From: Nocardiopsis ansamitocini
Lineage (GTDB): Bacteria; Actinomycetota; Actinomycetes; Streptosporangiales; Streptosporangiaceae
Direction: 5' to 3'
Length of the DNA stretch: 64,000 bases
NCBI RefSeq assembly: GCF_030268225.1
Contig: NZ_BSQG01000005.1
Span: 248,001-312,000, forward strand
The notes beneath the pieces are model-generated. The model was not told the origin of the DNA and made no database searches. It saw only the letters and a list, made by a program, of their open reading frames with translations. Position numbers and translations under genes: made by a program. Of this stretch, positions 17,847-30,456 are shown piece after piece (position 1 is the stretch's first letter; the number at the start of each line of letters is the position of its first letter).

Positions 17847-20800
17847 TCACAGGTCACGCAACAGGGCTTCGATGTCGTCGATCTCGTCCTGGTCCAGGGA
17901 GACCAGTGACAGGTCCGAGGGGGTGGCCCCGCCCGCACCGGTGCCGGCCGCGTGGGCGGCGATACCGCGCAATGCCGCGAACCATCCTTCGGCCAGGTCG
18001 TCGACCTGCTGTTCACTGACCAGCCGGGGCGCCCACCGCCAGGATGCCACCAGGCGCACGGCGCCGTCCTCCTCGTGGACGACCGCGTTGACCTCGACGG
18101 GGTGGCTGAGCGGCTGGTCCGGGTCGGCGGTGTCGGGCAGTTCGGCCGCTTCGGGGACGCGCTGCCATGGAGCGTCCGTGCCCACCGGGAAGCGGCCCAG
18201 GTAGTTGAACAGCAGACCGGGGGTGTCCAGGCGGGCGAGCTCGGCCGCGGTGTCGGGGGCGAGGTGGCGCAGCAGGCCGAACCCGATTCCGTGGTCGGGG
18301 ACGCGGCGCAGTGCCTCTTTGACGCGTTTGACGGCGACGCCCGCGGCCGGGCCGCCCGCGACGGCGTCCTCGGCGTCCAGACCGCCCAGGTCCAGTGCCA
18401 CGGGGTAGACGGTGGTGAACCAGCCGACCGTGCGCGACAGCTCGGCACCGCCGATGACGTCCTCGCGACCGTGGCCCTCGATGTCTACCCGCCAGGCCCC
18501 TGCGGGGACGCCCGGGGCGCGCCATCGGGCGAGTGCCAGCGCGAGGGCGCTCAGGAGCACGTCGTCGGCGCCCGCTCCGAAGGCGGGTGCGACGACGCTC
18601 AGAACGGTGTCGGTGAGGTCGGCGGACAGGGTGTAGGTGCGGGTGGCCGCGGTGGCGACCGTATCGCCGGCGGGGTCCAGGCGTGCGGTGAACGGTGCGG
18701 GCGCGGCCAGGGTCGCACGCCACAGGTCGAGTTCACCGGCGCGGTGGGCGCCGCGGGCGTGCTCGACGAGGTCTTCGGCCCAACGGCGCAGGGGGGTCCC
18801 CGTGGGTTGGGGGGCGGGGTCCCGCCCGGCCAGCGCCGCCGTATAGGCCCGGCCCAGGTCGGGCAGCAGGATGCGCCAGGAGACGCCGTCAACGGCGAGG
18901 TGGTGCACGACCAGCAGGAGCCGGCCGGGTCGGTCGGGGCCCGCGTCCAAGCGTACGGCGGCCACGACCCGACCCGCGGCGGGGTCGAGGCGGTCGGCCG
19001 CGGCGTGGGCCTCGTGGGCGGTTCGGTGCCGGAGGGCGTCGCCGTCCAGACCGGACAGGTCCGCCTCGCGCAGGACCTCCTCCGCGCGTACCGTGCCGGG
19101 GGGCGGGACCAGTGCGCCGACGTCGGGGTCGGCCGGGTCGACGATCAGGCGAAGCGCGTCGTGGTGGTCCAACAACGCCTGGAGGGCCGTGGAGAGCGCC
19201 CTGTGGTCGGTGGGGGCCGGCAGGCGCACCAACTGGGTCTGGTTGTACCGGCGCACCGGACCGCCGCGCTCGAACAGGTCGCGCATGATCGGGGTCCACG
19301 GCAGGCGGCCCAGGCCGGCCTCGGGATCTGCCGCCCGGGGGGATTCGGTGTCGTCGAGGGGGACCGCGACGCCGGCGAGTCCGGCGACCGTCGGATGCTC
19401 GAAGACGTCGCGGGTGGAGAGGGCCAGTCCCAATCCGCGCACACGACCCACCAATTGGATGGAGACGATGCTGTCACCGCCGAGGGCGAAGAAGTCGTCG
19501 TCGACGGTCACCTCGGGGAGGCCGAGCACCTCGGCGAACGCGGCGGCCAACGCTGCTTCGACGGTGTCGGCTGCCCCCCGCCCCGTCCCCCTGCCCGGGG
19601 TCTGGGGCGCGGGCAGCGCGGACACGTCGAGCTTGCCGCTGACCATCAGCGGCAGGTCGTCCATGACGACCAGGGCCGAGGGGACGAGGTGCGTTGGCAG
19701 GACCCGGGCGAGTTCGGCGCCGAGCGCATCGGGGTCGAGGGCGGTGTCGGGGCCGGGGACGGCGTAGCCGACCAGGCGCGGCCCCGCGGGACCGTCCGAA
19801 CGTGCCACGACCGCGCACCGTGCGACCCCCCGCAGTTCCGCCAGTGCGGCCTCGACCTCTCCGGGTTCCACGCGCAGGCCGCGGATCTTGACCTGGCCGT
19901 CGGCGCGGCCCAGGATCTCGACCCGGCCGTCGGCGCGCAGCCGGGCGCGGTCGCCGGTGCGGTACATGCGTGCTCCCGGTGCGGCGAAGGGGTCGGCGAC
20001 GAATCGCTCGGCGGTTCCGCCGGGGCGGTTGAGGTACCCCAGTGCCAGGTGGGCTCCGGAGAGGTAGAGCTCGCCGGCCACACCTGGCGGTACCGGTCGC
20101 AGCCAGGCGTCGAGCACGTAGCGGGCGGTGCCGGGCAGTGGATGCCCCGCAGTGGGCGCGGGAGTGTCGGCGACGTCCCCGACGAGGGCGTCCACGGTGC
20201 TCTCGGTGGGGCCGTAGAGATTGAGCACCCGGGTGTCGGGCAGGGCCCGCATCCGCGTCCACAGCGATGCGGGGAACGCCTCACCCCCCACCACCGCGAT
20301 CCGCGGCATGGTGAAGTCGTGGCCCGCGTCCAGGAGCCGCTGCCAGAACGTCGGGGTGAAGTCCAGGTAGTCGATGGCGTGTTCGGTGACGTAGCGGGCC
20401 AGGCGCGGCGGGTCAAGGTAGTGGTCCTGGTCCAGCAGGTGGAGTTCGTGTCCCAGGAACAGCGCCAGGAAGGCGTCCCAGGAGGCGTCGAAGGTGAAGG
20501 ACACGGTGTGGGCGACGCGCAGCGGCTCCCGCGCGGAGCCGAACAAACCGGTGCGGTGGTGGTCGAGCAGGTTGGCCAGGGCCCGGCGCGGCACGACCAC
20601 GCCCTTGGGGGTTCCGGTGGAGCCCGAGGTGGAGACGAGGTAGGCGGGGGCGTCGGGCGTCCGGGGAGGATCGGCCGGGGGTGGGCCGGGAGCATCGACG
20701 CGGTCGGAGGCGTCGAGGTCGATGACCGGGCTCTTCTCCGGCAACTCGGTGTCGAAGCCGGCGGCGCGCAGGACGGCGACGGGTGCGAGGTCGGCGAGGA

Positions 20801-23800
20801 GCGTCGCCAGTCGCGCGGGCGGGTGGTCGGCGTCGAGGACCAGGTAGGCGGCGCCGACCTTGAGGGCGGCCAGGATCGCCACGGGCAGGCGGACCGAGCG
20901 GGGCACCGCCAGCGCGATCCGGTCGCCCGGCGCCACTCCACGGGTGCGCAGCAGGCGGGCCAGGCGCTCGGCGGCCGCGTCGAGCTCGGCGAAGGTGAGC
21001 ACGCCGGCGGGGTGGACCAGTGCGCGACGGTCCGGCCACCGGGCGACGGTGTCCGCGAAGACGTCGGCCGCGTCCCGGGGGGCGGTGGCGAGCGGGGCGG
21101 GCGCAAGCGTCGTTCTTTCGGCGCCGGTGACCAGGGCGAGGCGGTTCACCGGCTGGTCGGGGTCGGCCGCGATCTGTTCCAGCAGGCCGGCGATCCGGTC
21201 GACCAGTTCGCGGGCCGTCGCCTCGGGGAGCACGCCGATGCGGTGGTCCAGGTGCAGCAGCAGGCGCCGGCGAGGGTAGGCGGTAAGGGTGAGGGGGTAG
21301 TGGGTGGCGTCGTCGAAGGACACCGCGCTCAGCACCGCACCGGCGAAGTCCCGACCGCGCAGCTCCTGGTCGTCGGGGTGGTTCTCCACGACCAGGAGCG
21401 TGTCGAAGAGGGTGCCCAGGCCCGCAGCGCGCTGCACCTGTGGGAGCCCGGCGTGCTGGTGGTCCAGCAGCGCGGCGTGCTCGGCGTGGACCCGACGCAG
21501 CAGTGCGGCTGCGCTCTCCCCCGGGTTCAGTCGGACCCGTGCCGGCACGGTGTTGACGAACAGTCCGACCATCTCCTCGACACCGGGCAGCGCGGCCGGG
21601 CGCCCCGACACGGTCTCGCCGAAGACCACGTCGGTGCGGTCGGCGAGCGTGCCCAGCACCAGGGCCCACACGGCGCGCAGCAGCGTGCCCGTGGTGATCT
21701 CCAGTCGGCGCACCAGGTCGGCGAGGCGCCCGGTGAGTTCCGGGGAGAGCTCCAGGCGGGCGCGCACGGCCGGCCCGGTGTCGGCGTCACCGTTGGGGGC
21801 GACCAGGGTGGGGCCGTCGAGCCCGCTCAGGGCGCTGCGCCAGGCGTCCTCCGCGACGGAGGGGTCCTGGTCGGCCAGCCAGGCGAGGTGGTCGCGGTAG
21901 GCCGGTGCCGGGTCGAGGGGGTACCCGGCGTACTGGGCGAGCAGGTCGCGCAGGAGCAGGGGCATCGACCATCCGTCCAGGACGGCGTGGTGGTGGGTCA
22001 GGACCAACCGGGAGGCGTGCGCGGACATCCGCACCAGAGCCATGCGCAGCAGCGGCGGTCGCGCCAGGTCGAAGCCGGCCGCGCGTTCGGCGCGGGCGAC
22101 GCCGGCCACCAACGCCTCGGGGTCACCGGCCGGGTCCGCGGTGTCGGACCGCCAGGGCAGCCGCGCGCCCTCGACGACGAACTGCACCGGTTCGTCAAGG
22201 CCCTCGTGGGCGAACCCGGCGCGCAGGTTGGGGTAGCGCTGTAGCAGAGCGTCGGCGGCCCGGTGCAGCCGCTCGGGGTCGATGTCACCGGCCAGTTCAA
22301 GAACGGCCTGGTAGACGTAGGTGTCGTCGGCTCCGCCGTGCAGGGCGTGGAAGACGAAACCCGCCTGTAGTGGGGTGGTGGGCCAGATCTGGTCGACGCC
22401 GGCCGGGCCGGCCGCGGTCGTCACGGCGCGCCGCTGGGCGTCGGTGAGGGGCACGTCGAGGACGGTGGCCGAAGGGGCGGTTGCGGCCGTGCGGGCCGCG
22501 CGGGCCAGTGCGGCGACCGTGCGCAGCTCGAACACCTCGCGCACGGTGAGTTCCAGCCCTGCCGACCGGGCCCGGCCCACCAGTTTCATGGCGGTGATGC
22601 TGTCGCCGCCCAAGGCGAAGAAGTCGTCGTCCGTCCCGGGTTCGGTACCGGCCAGCAGTCGCCCGACGGCGGTTGCGAGGACCTGCTCGGCCCGGTTGCG
22701 GGGGGCCGTGCGCTGGACGGGGGCGGCGGCGTCGGGCGCGGGAAGCGCCGCGCGGTCGACCTTGTTGCTCGAGGTCAGCGGTAGCGCGTCGAGGAACACC
22801 AACGCTGAGGGGACCATGTAGTCGGGAAGCAGCCGGGCCAGTGCCCCCAGCAGTACGGCGGGATCGGGGCGTTCACCGGTGCCCACCACGGCATAACCGG
22901 TCAACTGGGTGACGCCGGCCGCGCTGGCGTGCGCGGCGGCTGCCGCAGCGGTCACCCCCGGCTGGCGGGCCAGGACCGACTCGATCTCGCCGAGTTCGAT
23001 GCGGTGCCCGCGAATCTTGACCTGGTGGTCGGTGCGGCCCAGGAAGTCGGTGCGGCCGTCGGCGCGCACCCGGGCACGGTCCCCGGTCCGGTAGAGCCGG
23101 GTGCCGGGCGGACCGAAGGGGTCGGCGACGAAGGCCGCGCTGGTGAGGTCGGGGCGCCCGGCGTAACCGCGGGCGGTGAACGGGCCGCCGATGAAGAGGT
23201 CGCCCACCGTTCCCGGCGGCACGGGGCGCAGTGCGTGGTCGAGTACGTGGAACCGGTAGCCGGGAAGGGGACGGCCGATGGTGGGATCGGCGGGGTCGGT
23301 GACCTGCTCGGCCGATGCCCAGACGGTGGCTTCGGTGGGGCCGTAGAGGTTGGTCACCCGGGCACCCGCCGCGGCGAGGCCGGTGGCCAGATCGGCGGGC
23401 AGGCTCTCGCCGCCGGTGAGCAGCCTCAGCCCGGGGAGGATCTGTGGTGCCTCGCTCAACAGCGCTCGCCACAGCGTGGGGGTGCCCTGCATGACGTCGG
23501 CGCCGCTAAAGGCGCGCAGGGCCGCCAACGCCGCGGGGTCCAGCACCGTGTCGCGGTCGGCGAGAACCACGGTCGCGCCGTGCAGCAGGGGCAGGAACAG
23601 TTCCAGGACGGAGATGTCGAAGACGAGCGTGGTCACGGCCAGCATCCGCTCGCCCCGCCCCAATGGCACCGCTTCCCCGACGGAGGCCAGGAAGGCGTCC
23701 ATCGCGCCGCGGGACACCACCACGCCCTTGGGCCGACCGGTTGAGCCCGAGGTGAAGATGGCGTAGGCGGTCGCGGCCGGGTCGCGCAGGGCCTGTTCGC

Positions 23801-26800
23801 CGCCAGTCAGCGGCTTCGGGGAGAGCGAGCGCAGTTCAGCGGCGGTTTCGGGGGCGTCCAGGATGATCGTCGCGACGTCGTCGGGCAAGGCGGCAGCGAG
23901 CTCGGTGGTGGTGACGAGTAGGCGCGCCCGGGCGTCGGACAGCATCCCGGTGATGCGCCCGGCGGGTTGTGCGGGGTCGAGCGGCAGGTAGGCGCCTCCG
24001 GCACGCAGTATCCCCAGCAGGGTCGGCACCAGCACCGAGGAACGGGGCAGGGCCACGCCCGTGACCGATTCGGGCCCCGCACCCCGGGCGGCGAGCAGGC
24101 GCGCGGTCCGGTTGGCGGCGGCGTCGAGTTCGGCGTAGTCCAGGACGGCGTCGGCGGCGACGACGGCGGGAGCGCCCGGGTCGAGCCGGGCGTACTCGGC
24201 GACGCGGTCGGTGAGGTCGACGGTTTCGGGGGCGGGGGCCGCGGGCGGGTGCGCGCGCTCGTGGGGGGAGCGCGGGTCGATGTCGCGGACCCGGACCCCG
24301 GGATCGGTCGCGACTTGGGTGAGGACCGCCGCGAGGCGGTCGAGGATCAGGGCGGCCTCCCGCGCGTCGAAGGCGTCGGTGCGGTGAACCAGCCGCAGCC
24401 CGAGGCGTGCGCCGGGGAACACGCTCAGCGCCAACGGGTAGTGGGTGGCGTCGGTGACGGTGGTGTCGGTGACGGTCAGCCCGCCGTGCTCCCCGTCCGC
24501 CACGCGTGCACGCAAGGGGAAGTTCTCGAAGACCAGGAGGGTGTCGAAGAGGGGGCCCAGACCTGCGGCGCGTTGAATGTCGGCCAGGCCGCGGTGCTGG
24601 TGCTCCAACAGCGCGGTCTGGCGGGCGCGCAGGTCGCCGAGCACGTCGCTCACGCGGTCGCCCGGGCGGGCCTGCACGCGGACGGCGATGGTGTTGATGA
24701 ACATCCCGATCGCGGTCTCGGCGTCGGCGACGTCGGCGGATCGTCCGGCGACGGTGGCACCGAACACGACGTCGGGACTGTCGGTGAGGGCGCCGAGCAG
24801 CAGCCCCCACCCTGCCTGGACGAGCGTGTTGGGGGTGGTGCCGAGGCGTCGGGCGGTGGCGTCGAGGGCGTCGGTGGTCGCGCCCGGCAGTTCCAGTAGG
24901 GCGGTTGCGGTCGGCCCCGGGACTGCGGTCGGTGCTTCGGGCGCCACGAGGGTCGGGGCGGACAGTCCGCGCAGTTCCGCGGCCCATGCCTCATCGGCCG
25001 ACCGGTTGTCGCGCCCGGCGAGCCACTCCAGGTGGGCACGTATCGGGCCAGGCCCGGCCGGCGCGGTTCCCGACGCGCCGGTGGCGTAGAGGTGGAGGAG
25101 ATCGCGCAGGTAGAGAGGGATGGACCAGCCGTCGAGCAGGATGTGGTGGTGGGTGACGGCGATGCGCTGGTGTCCCGGTCCCAGCCGGATCAGCGTGACG
25201 CGCCACAACGGGGGCCTGGTCAGGTCGAAGGGCTCGGCGAGATCGTGCTCGGCGAGATCGGTGAGGGCACGTGCGCGCTCGTCGTCGGACAGCTCACCCA
25301 GGTCGACCTCGGTGAGCGGCGCGTGGATGCCGACGGCCGCGAACTGAACGGGCGAGGCGTCACCGTCCTGCCAGAAGCCCGTGCGCAGGGCGGGGTGGCG
25401 GTTGGCCAGTGCGGCCAGCGCAGCGCGCAACCGCGCGGTATCCAGTTCACCGTCCAGGTCCACTTGGGTGCGTACGACGTAGGGATCGTGTCCGGCAAAG
25501 TAGCGGCTCTGGAAGAACAACCCCTCCTGGAGGGGGGTGAGGGGCAGGACGTGGTCGATGCCGGTCGGGCCATCGGGGTCGAGCCCGGCCCGGTCCGCCC
25601 GGATCAGACGCTCGATGTCGGCGTCGGGTCGGAGGGACACCGCCGATACGGGGGCCGGGGCGGCCGTGGCGACGCGCGCGAGGGCCGCAACGGTCCGGTG
25701 CTCGAAGACCTGCGCCATGGTCAGGGCGATTCCGGCGGTGCGCGCCCGGTTCACGGCCTGGATGGCCAGGATGCTGTCGCCGCCCAGCGCGAAGAAGTCG
25801 TCGTCGACACCTACGGCGTCGCCGCCGAGAAGGTCACCGAAGACAGCGAGCAGCGTCCGCTCCCCCGCGCCGCGCGGTGCACGTCCGCTGGGACCGGCGA
25901 CGGGCCCGGGTTCGGGCAGTGCGGCACGGTCGATCTTGCGGTTGGCGGTCAGTGGCAGGGCGTCCAACGTCACCAGCGCTGCGGGAAGCATGGAGTCGGG
26001 CAGCCGACCGGCCAGGTGGGTGCGCAGTTCCGCCGGGTCGGGCTCCCGTCCGACAGGGACCAGGTACCCGACGAGGACGGTACGCCCCGGGGTGTCCTCC
26101 CGGGCCACGACGACGGCCTGGGCGACGTCGGGATGTTCGGTGAGGGCCGCCTCGATCTCGCCCAACTCGATCCGGAAACCGCGGATCTTGACCTGGTGAT
26201 CGCTGCGCCCCAGAAAGTCCAGTGACCCGTCGGCCCGCCAGCTCGCCAGGTCACCGGTGCGATACATCCGCTCCCCCGGCCCCCCGTACGGATCGGCGAC
26301 GAACCGCTCGGCGGTGAGGGAGAACCGGCCCAGGTAGCCGTGGGCGAGACCGGCTCCGGCGATGTAGAGGTCGCCGGGGGTGCCCTCCCCCACCGGGTGC
26401 AGGGCACCGTCGAGCACGTAGACCCGGGTGTTGGCGATGGGCCGCCCGATGCTCACCTCCCCGCTCTCCACGGCTGCTGCCGTGGACCACACCGTGGTCT
26501 CGGTCGGACCGTAGAGGTTGGTGGTGGGACCGTGGGCGGCCAGTCGGCGGGCCAGGGCGGGGGGCAGTGCTTCGCCGCCCACCAGGATGCGCAGCCCTCT
26601 CAGGACATCGGCGTTCTCGTCGGCCAGGGCCTGCCACAGGGTGGGGGTGGCCTGCATGACGGTGGCCCCGCTGGAGGCGCACAGGGCCGCCAACGCCGCG
26701 GGGTCGCGCACCGTGTCACGGGTGGCCAGGACCACGGCCGCGCCGTGCAACAGCGGCAGGTATAGCTCCAGGGCGAAGATGTCGAAGCCCACCGTGGTGA

Positions 26801-28763
26801 CCGCCAGCATCCGGTCCTCGGGTGCGAGCGGGAACCGGGCGGCCATGTCGACGAGGAAGTTGACGAGGCCGCGGTGGGAGACGACCACCCCCTTGGGGCG
26901 GCCGGTGGAACCGGAGGTGTAGAGGACGTAGGCGGCGCTGTCGATGGCCGACGTGCCCGAGCCGGCCCCGGCTCGGTCGAAGGGGCGCCCCGGGGCCGCG
27001 GCCACCGCGGTCAGGGTGTCGGGCGCGTCCAGGACCACCCGTTCGGCCGTGTCGGGGAGGGCGGGGGCGAGGTCGGTGGTGGTCACCAGGAGGACCGCGC
27101 CGGAGTCGGCGAGCATGTGGGCGAGCCGGTCCGCGGGGAAACCGGGGTCGAGGGGCAGGTAGGCGGCCCCGGTCTTGAGCACGGCAAGGAGGGTGGCGAC
27201 GAGGTCGGCGGTGCGCTCCAGCGCCACTGCCACGACCCGGCCGGGAGCCGCACCGTGCTGGTGGAGGACGTGGGCCAGCCGGTCGGCGCGGGCGTCGAGT
27301 CGCCTGTGGGTGACAACGGCGTCTGCGGTGATCAGAGCGGGGGCGTCGGGAGTACGTGCGGCGGCCTCCGCCAACAGATCGGGCAGTGGCCGGTCGGGCA
27401 CGGCACGGTCGGTGGCGTTGAGGCCGGTCAGGAGCCGGTGGCGCTCGCCGTCGGTGAGGAGGCCCAGGCGGGCCACGGGATCGGTGGTGCGTGCCCGGGA
27501 CAGGTCGGTGAGCAGTCGGACGAATTCGGCCAGGCGCTGTGCGGCGTCGGCCGCACAGTAGCGTGCGGCGTTGGCGTTGAGTTCGAAGCGCAGGGCACCG
27601 TCGGTGCCGCGGTAGACCGACAGCGAGAGGTCGTCGACCGGGCCCTCCGAAAGCGTGTGCGTGAGTGCCCCCGCCCCGGCAAAGGACAACGCATAGTCGA
27701 ACGCCTTGATATTGACCATCGGACCGTACAGACCCGTCGCACGACCCACCAGCCCCAGATCACGCCGCACCTCCTCCGCCCGGTACCGCTGATGCCCACG
27801 CACCCCCCGCAGCCGGTCGAGGGTGTGGGCCAGGGCCTCGCCGATAGCGGTGGCGGGGGCGAGGTCCAGGCACAGTGGCAACACGTTGACGACCATGGCG
27901 GGGGTGCGCAGCGCCACCGACCCCAGACGCCCCATCACCGGCACCCCCACCACCACGTCACGACGCCCCGTACGACGATGGGTGTAGAGACCGAAGGCCG
28001 CGATGACCGTCTCGGCCCACGTCCCTCCGGTCTCGGCGGCGAGTCGGTCGATCCCGGCGAGGGCATCGGGGCCGAGCCCGCCGTCGGCGCGGACGGTGGT
28101 GCGGGGCGGCGCGGGCGGGGCATCGCTGAGCAGGGCGGGTTCGGCCCGACCGGACAGCAGCTCCCCCCAGTAGGTACGGTCCGCGGCGGCAGCGGCGGAA
28201 CCGGTGTACGCGTGCTCGGCGGCGATGACGTCGGCCAGTGCTCCGGTGCGCGCTGCCCGGGGCTCGCTTCCCTCGGCCAGGGCGGTGTAGACCTCCGCGA
28301 CCCGGCGGGCGACCTGCGTGACGGTGAAGGCGTCGGCGACGACGTGGTGGTAGCGCTGGTACCACAGGCAGCGGTGCTCGCTTAGGAGGAGCAGGGCGTG
28401 GGCGTGCGGCGGCCCCGCCGCGAGATCGGCGGGCACCGCCATGTCCTGGCGCATCCATTCCAGTGCCGTGGCCTCGGGGTCGGCCTGCGTCCGCAGGTCG
28501 CGCACGTCCAACAGGGGGTCCCAGTCGTCGAGGACCTCTTGCAGGGGATGGCCGTCCGCGTCGGCGAAGCGGGTTCTCAGCGCCTCGGCCTCGGCGACCG
28601 CCTTACGCAGGGCGGCCGCCAGCAGCCGGGGATCGAGGGCCGCCGGGATGTCGACGTACTGCCCGACGTTGTAGACGGGGTTGGTGACGTCGACCTGCTG
28701 GGCGTACCAGACGCCGGCCTGGGCCGCGGTGAGCGGGAGGCGGGATGCGGAGTGGTCGGCCAT
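17847..28763 (-). CDS. Trimodular NRPS, C-A-T-C-A-T-C-A-T-E
   Basis: About 3638 residues. Module 1: EntF-like C (HHVVADA near 138), A1 ([10 protein letters not shown] near 614), T1 (GGDSILAIQ near 996). Module 2: C2 (HHHILLDG near 1204), A2 near 1669, T2 near 2051. Module 3: C3 (HHHAVLDG near 2254), A3 near 2709, T3 near 3095. A terminal epimerisation domain has [10 protein letters not shown] near 3287. By-eye pockets are D-I-L-Q-L-G-L-V-W for A1 and A2 (Gly-type) and D-A-D-D-V-G-L-V-D for A3, whose acidic residues suggest a basic side chain such as Arg. Expected product: DHB-Gly-Gly-D-(basic residue). ATG 28763 has GAGGAG ten bases upstream. Confidence 0.9.
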   Translation of the reverse strand: MADHSASRLPLTAAQAGVWYAQQVDVTNPVYNVGQYVDIPAALDPRLLAAALRKAVAEAEALRTRFADADGHPLQEVLDDWDPLLDVRDLRTQADPEATALEWMRQDMAVPADLAAGPPHAHALLLLSEHRCLWYQRYHHVVADAFTVTQVARRVAEVYTALAEGSEPRAARTGALADVIAAEHAYTGSAAAAADRTYWGELLSGRAEPALLSDAPPAPPRTTVRADGGLGPDALAGIDRLAAETGGTWAETVIAAFGLYTHRRTGRRDVVVGVPVMGRLGSVALRTPAMVVNVLPLCLDLAPATAIGEALAHTLDRLRGVRGHQRYRAEEVRRDLGLVGRATGLYGPMVNIKAFDYALSFAGAGALTHTLSEGPVDDLSLSVYRGTDGALRFELNANAARYCAADAAQRLAEFVRLLTDLSRARTTDPVARLGLLTDGERHRLLTGLNATDRAVPDRPLPDLLAEAAARTPDAPALITADAVVTHRRLDARADRLAHVLHQHGAAPGRVVAVALERTADLVATLLAVLKTGAAYLPLDPGFPADRLAHMLADSGAVLLVTTTDLAPALPDTAERVVLDAPDTLTAVAAAPGRPFDRAGAGSGTSAIDSAAYVLYTSGSTGRPKGVVVSHRGLVNFLVDMAARFPLAPEDRMLAVTTVGFDIFALELYLPLLHGAAVVLATRDTVRDPAALAALCASSGATVMQATPTLWQALADENADVLRGLRILVGGEALPPALARRLAAHGPTTNLYGPTETTVWSTAAAVESGEVSIGRPIANTRVYVLDGALHPVGEGTPGDLYIAGAGLAHGYLGRFSLTAERFVADPYGGPGERMYRTGDLASWRADGSLDFLGRSDHQVKIRGFRIELGEIEAALTEHPDVAQAVVVAREDTPGRTVLVGYLVPVGREPDPAELRTHLAGRLPDSMLPAALVTLDALPLTANRKIDRAALPEPGPVAGPSGRAPRGAGERTLLAVFGDLLGGDAVGVDDDFFALGGDSILAIQAVNRARTAGIALTMAQVFEHRTVAALARVATAAPAPVSAVSLRPDADIERLIRADRAGLDPDGPTGIDHVLPLTPLQEGLFFQSRYFAGHDPYVVRTQVDLDGELDTARLRAALAALANRHPALRTGFWQDGDASPVQFAAVGIHAPLTEVDLGELSDDERARALTDLAEHDLAEPFDLTRPPLWRVTLIRLGPGHQRIAVTHHHILLDGWSIPLYLRDLLHLYATGASGTAPAGPGPIRAHLEWLAGRDNRSADEAWAAELRGLSAPTLVAPEAPTAVPGPTATALLELPGATTDALDATARRLGTTPNTLVQAGWGLLLGALTDSPDVVFGATVAGRSADVADAETAIGMFINTIAVRVQARPGDRVSDVLGDLRARQTALLEHQHRGLADIQRAAGLGPLFDTLLVFENFPLRARVADGEHGGLTVTDTTVTDATHYPLALSVFPGARLGLRLVHRTDAFDAREAALILDRLAAVLTQVATDPGVRVRDIDPRSPHERAHPPAAPAPETVDLTDRVAEYARLDPGAPAVVAADAVLDYAELDAAANRTARLLAARGAGPESVTGVALPRSSVLVPTLLGILRAGGAYLPLDPAQPAGRITGMLSDARARLLVTTTELAAALPDDVATIILDAPETAAELRSLSPKPLTGGEQALRDPAATAYAIFTSGSTGRPKGVVVSRGAMDAFLASVGEAVPLGRGERMLAVTTLVFDISVLELFLPLLHGATVVLADRDTVLDPAALAALRAFSGADVMQGTPTLWRALLSEAPQILPGLRLLTGGESLPADLATGLAAAGARVTNLYGPTEATVWASAEQVTDPADPTIGRPLPGYRFHVLDHALRPVPPGTVGDLFIGGPFTARGYAGRPDLTSAAFVADPFGPPGTRLYRTGDRARVRADGRTDFLGRTDHQVKIRGHRIELGEIESVLARQPGVTAAAAAAHASAAGVTQLTGYAVVGTGERPDPAVLLGALARLLPDYMVPSALVFLDALPLTSSNKVDRAALPAPDAAAPVQRTAPRNRAEQVLATAVGRLLAGTEPGTDDDFFALGGDSITAMKLVGRARSAGLELTVREVFELRTVAALARAARTAATAPSATVLDVPLTDAQRRAVTTAAGPAGVDQIWPTTPLQAGFVFHALHGGADDTYVYQAVLELAGDIDPERLHRAADALLQRYPNLRAGFAHEGLDEPVQFVVEGARLPWRSDTADPAGDPEALVAGVARAERAAGFDLARPPLLRMALVRMSAHASRLVLTHHHAVLDGWSMPLLLRDLLAQYAGYPLDPAPAYRDHLAWLADQDPSVAEDAWRSALSGLDGPTLVAPNGDADTGPAVRARLELSPELTGRLADLVRRLEITTGTLLRAVWALVLGTLADRTDVVFGETVSGRPAALPGVEEMVGLFVNTVPARVRLNPGESAAALLRRVHAEHAALLDHQHAGLPQVQRAAGLGTLFDTLLVVENHPDDQELRGRDFAGAVLSAVSFDDATHYPLTLTAYPRRRLLLHLDHRIGVLPEATARELVDRIAGLLEQIAADPDQPVNRLALVTGAERTTLAPAPLATAPRDAADVFADTVARWPDRRALVHPAGVLTFAELDAAAERLARLLRTRGVAPGDRIALAVPRSVRLPVAILAALKVGAAYLVLDADHPPARLATLLADLAPVAVLRAAGFDTELPEKSPVIDLDASDRVDAPGPPPADPPRTPDAPAYLVSTSGSTGTPKGVVVPRRALANLLDHHRTGLFGSAREPLRVAHTVSFTFDASWDAFLALFLGHELHLLDQDHYLDPPRLARYVTEHAIDYLDFTPTFWQRLLDAGHDFTMPRIAVVGGEAFPASLWTRMRALPDTRVLNLYGPTESTVDALVGDVADTPAPTAGHPLPGTARYVLDAWLRPVPPGVAGELYLSGAHLALGYLNRPGGTAERFVADPFAAPGARMYRTGDRARLRADGRVEILGRADGQVKIRGLRVEPGEVEAALAELRGVARCAVVARSDGPAGPRLVGYAVPGPDTALDPDALGAELARVLPTHLVPSALVVMDDLPLMVSGKLDVSALPAPQTPGRGTGRGAADTVEAALAAAFAEVLGLPEVTVDDDFFALGGDSIVSIQLVGRVRGLGLALSTRDVFEHPTVAGLAGVAVPLDDTESPRAADPEAGLGRLPWTPIMRDLFERGGPVRRYNQTQLVRLPAPTDHRALSTALQALLDHHDALRLIVDPADPDVGALVPPPGTVRAEEVLREADLSGLDGDALRHRTAHEAHAAADRLDPAAGRVVAAVRLDAGPDRPGRLLLVVHHLAVDGVSWRILLPDLGRAYTAALAGRDPAPQPTGTPLRRWAEDLVEHARGAHRAGELDLWRATLAAPAPFTARLDPAGDTVATAATRTYTLSADLTDTVLSVVAPAFGAGADDVLLSALALALARWRAPGVPAGAWRVDIEGHGREDVIGGAELSRTVGWFTTVYPVALDLGGLDAEDAVAGGPAAGVAVKRVKEALRRVPDHGIGFGLLRHLAPDTAAELARLDTPGLLFNYLGRFPVGTDAPWQRVPEAAELPDTADPDQPLSHPVEVNAVVHEEDGAVRLVASWRWAPRLVSEQQVDDLAEGWFAALRGIAAHAAGTGAGGATPSDLSLVSLDQDEIDDIEALLRDL
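26094..27987. repeat. Mosaic duplicate of the module 1 C-A region (copy in the trimodular NRPS)
   Basis: Partner of the 15134-17033 stretch, with the same five perfectly matching blocks. Shared blocks fall mainly over the late C-domain motifs, the adenylation core and its C-terminal subdomain. Confidence 0.9.
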
Positions 28764-28836
28764 CGGCAGGGGGCTCCTCGGTTGCGGGGTGGGACGAACG
28801 GCTGGCGGGGCCGCCGCGGTGGGTGGCGGCCGTTGC

Positions 28837-29085
28837 TCAGCTGCGGGACAACAGCGCCGACCAGGCGTCCAGGGTCGGCTCCTCGGCCAGGGTGATGAAG
28901 TCGGTCTCCACCCCTGCCGCACGCCAGGTCTCGACCAGGCTCATCAGCCGGATGGAATCCATGCCGTGGTCGAGGAGGTCCTCGTCGCCGGCGAGGCCGG
29001 CGCTGTCGGGTCCGAGGACCCGTTCGACGTCGGCGCGGACCTGTCGGGCGGTGAGTCCGGGGGTGGTGCCGGTCGGTTCGGACAT
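28837..29085 (-). CDS. Stand-alone aryl carrier protein (ArCP)
   Basis: An 82-residue carrier domain with the phosphopantetheine site HGMDSIRLM (Ser44). It is placed between the ornithine hydroxylase and the trimodular NRPS. DHB-AMP ligase would load DHB onto it for delivery to the EntF-like C domains. In EntB and DhbB this domain is fused to isochorismatase; here it is separate. The short length, a single carrier motif and lack of other domains support the call. The ATG at 29085 follows GGAGAGCGAGCACC. Confidence 0.9.
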   Translation of the reverse strand: MSEPTGTTPGLTARQVRADVERVLGPDSAGLAGDEDLLDHGMDSIRLMSLVETWRAAGVETDFITLAEEPTLDAWSALLSRS

Positions 29086-29111
29086 GGTGCTCGCTCTCCT
29101 GGAGGGGGTGG

Positions 29112-30416
29112 TCAGCCGCGCGCGGAAGCGCCGCTTCTGGTCTGGATGGAGTCGAGGATCTCGGCAACTCTGGTGGCCACGTTGGACAACAGGGAGGAGG
29201 AGACCCCGTGGGTGTGCTCGGTACCGCCCTGGAGGTAGATACCGCAGGTGATGTCGTCGCTGGTGACCAGCCGGTAGTCCCGTTGGACGGCCGGTCGCCC
29301 CTCGGGTGTGGTGGCGCAGTGCGCGGCCAGGTCGCCCAGGAGGGGGCGGGGGTCGGCGGGGTGGTAGCCGGTGGCGTAGACGACGTAGTCCGCGATCAGA
29401 GGCGTCTGCTTGCCGGTGGGCAGGTGCTCGACGGTCAGGGTGACGTTGTCGGGCCCTTCGACGAGGCCCGCGACCCGCGAGGTGTTGTGCATCCGCAGGC
29501 GTTGGACGCCGTGGACCTTTTCGGCGTAGACCCGGCGGTAGAGCGTGTCGATGAGGTCGGGGTCGACCACCGAGTAGTTGGTGTTGCGGTGGTAGCCCAT
29601 CAGTTCGGCCTTGACCTCGGTGGGGGCCTCGAAGAAGGCGTCCACGGCCTCGGGGTCGAAGATCCGGTTGGCAAAGGGGCTGTCGTCGGAGGGGCTGTAG
29701 CCGTAGCGGGAGAACACCGCGTTGACCTCGGCCGCGGGGAAACGCTGGTGCAGGTGGTCCACGACCTCGGCGGCGCTCTGGCCTGCACCCACGACCGCGA
29801 ACGACCGAGGGGCGGCGTCCTCGGGCAGCGCGGCGAGTTCGTGCAGCAGGTACTCGTTGTGCCATACCCGCGTGGACGGGGTGACGCCCGTGGGCAGGCG
29901 GGGGGTCAGGCCGGGGCCGAAGACGACGTTTCGGGTCCGCAGCGTGCTCTCCCGGCCCGCCTGGTCCCGGGCGATGACGTCGAGGCAGGTGACCCTGCCC
30001 TCGGAGCGCACCGGCCGCAGGCCGGTCACCTCGTGGCCGTAACGGACCTGGCCGGCGACCCTGGCAGCTGCCCAGGCGAGGTAGTCGTGGAACTCGGCGC
30101 GCAGCGGGAACAGGGTCTTGTGGTTGATGAAGTCGTGCAGGCGGTCGGCCTGGTGCAAAAACGCCAGGAAACTGAAGTCGCTGGCGGGGTTGCGGGTGGT
30201 GACCAGGTCCTTGAGGAAGGAGACCTGCATGGTGGCGTCGTCCAGCAGCATTCCCCGATGCCATCCGAAGGCGGCCTGACGCTCCAGGAATACTCCGCTG
30301 AGCGATCGTTCCTGCGTGGCGCGCTCGTCCAGTGCGATGGCCAGGCCGAGGTTGGAGGGGCCGAACCCGACCCCGACCAGGTCGTGGACCACGGTCTCCT
30401 GCTCAAGCGTTGACAT
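29112..30416 (-). CDS. L-ornithine N5-monooxygenase
   Basis: A 434-residue flavin N-hydroxylase of the SidA/PvdA/IucD family. FAD site GVGFGPSNLGLA (about 15-26), NADPH site AVVGAGQSAAEV (about 205-216) and the C-terminal ATGYHP motif are all present. It makes N5-hydroxyornithine, the hydroxamate precursor matching the code of the terminal NRPS module. No formyl- or acetyltransferase gene is in the operon. The hydroxylamine may thus be acylated inside the peptide or cyclised, as in fuscachelin-type compounds. It starts 40 bases after the isochorismatase stop. Confidence 0.9.
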   Translation of the reverse strand: MSTLEQETVVHDLVGVGFGPSNLGLAIALDERATQERSLSGVFLERQAAFGWHRGMLLDDATMQVSFLKDLVTTRNPASDFSFLAFLHQADRLHDFINHKTLFPLRAEFHDYLAWAAARVAGQVRYGHEVTGLRPVRSEGRVTCLDVIARDQAGRESTLRTRNVVFGPGLTPRLPTGVTPSTRVWHNEYLLHELAALPEDAAPRSFAVVGAGQSAAEVVDHLHQRFPAAEVNAVFSRYGYSPSDDSPFANRIFDPEAVDAFFEAPTEVKAELMGYHRNTNYSVVDPDLIDTLYRRVYAEKVHGVQRLRMHNTSRVAGLVEGPDNVTLTVEHLPTGKQTPLIADYVVYATGYHPADPRPLLGDLAAHCATTPEGRPAVQRDYRLVTSDDITCGIYLQGGTEHTHGVSSSLLSNVATRVAEILDSIQTRSGASARG

Positions 30417-30456
30417 GTCGTTGCCCTTCACTAGTGGTGTGGCGCGAGTGGGCCGG

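Noticed and set aside
17952-22244. 1430-codon plus-strand frame opposite the trimodular NRPS
   Set aside because: Same shadow effect. Its product is Gly/Arg/Val-rich low complexity, and the opposite strand carries clear NRPS motifs.
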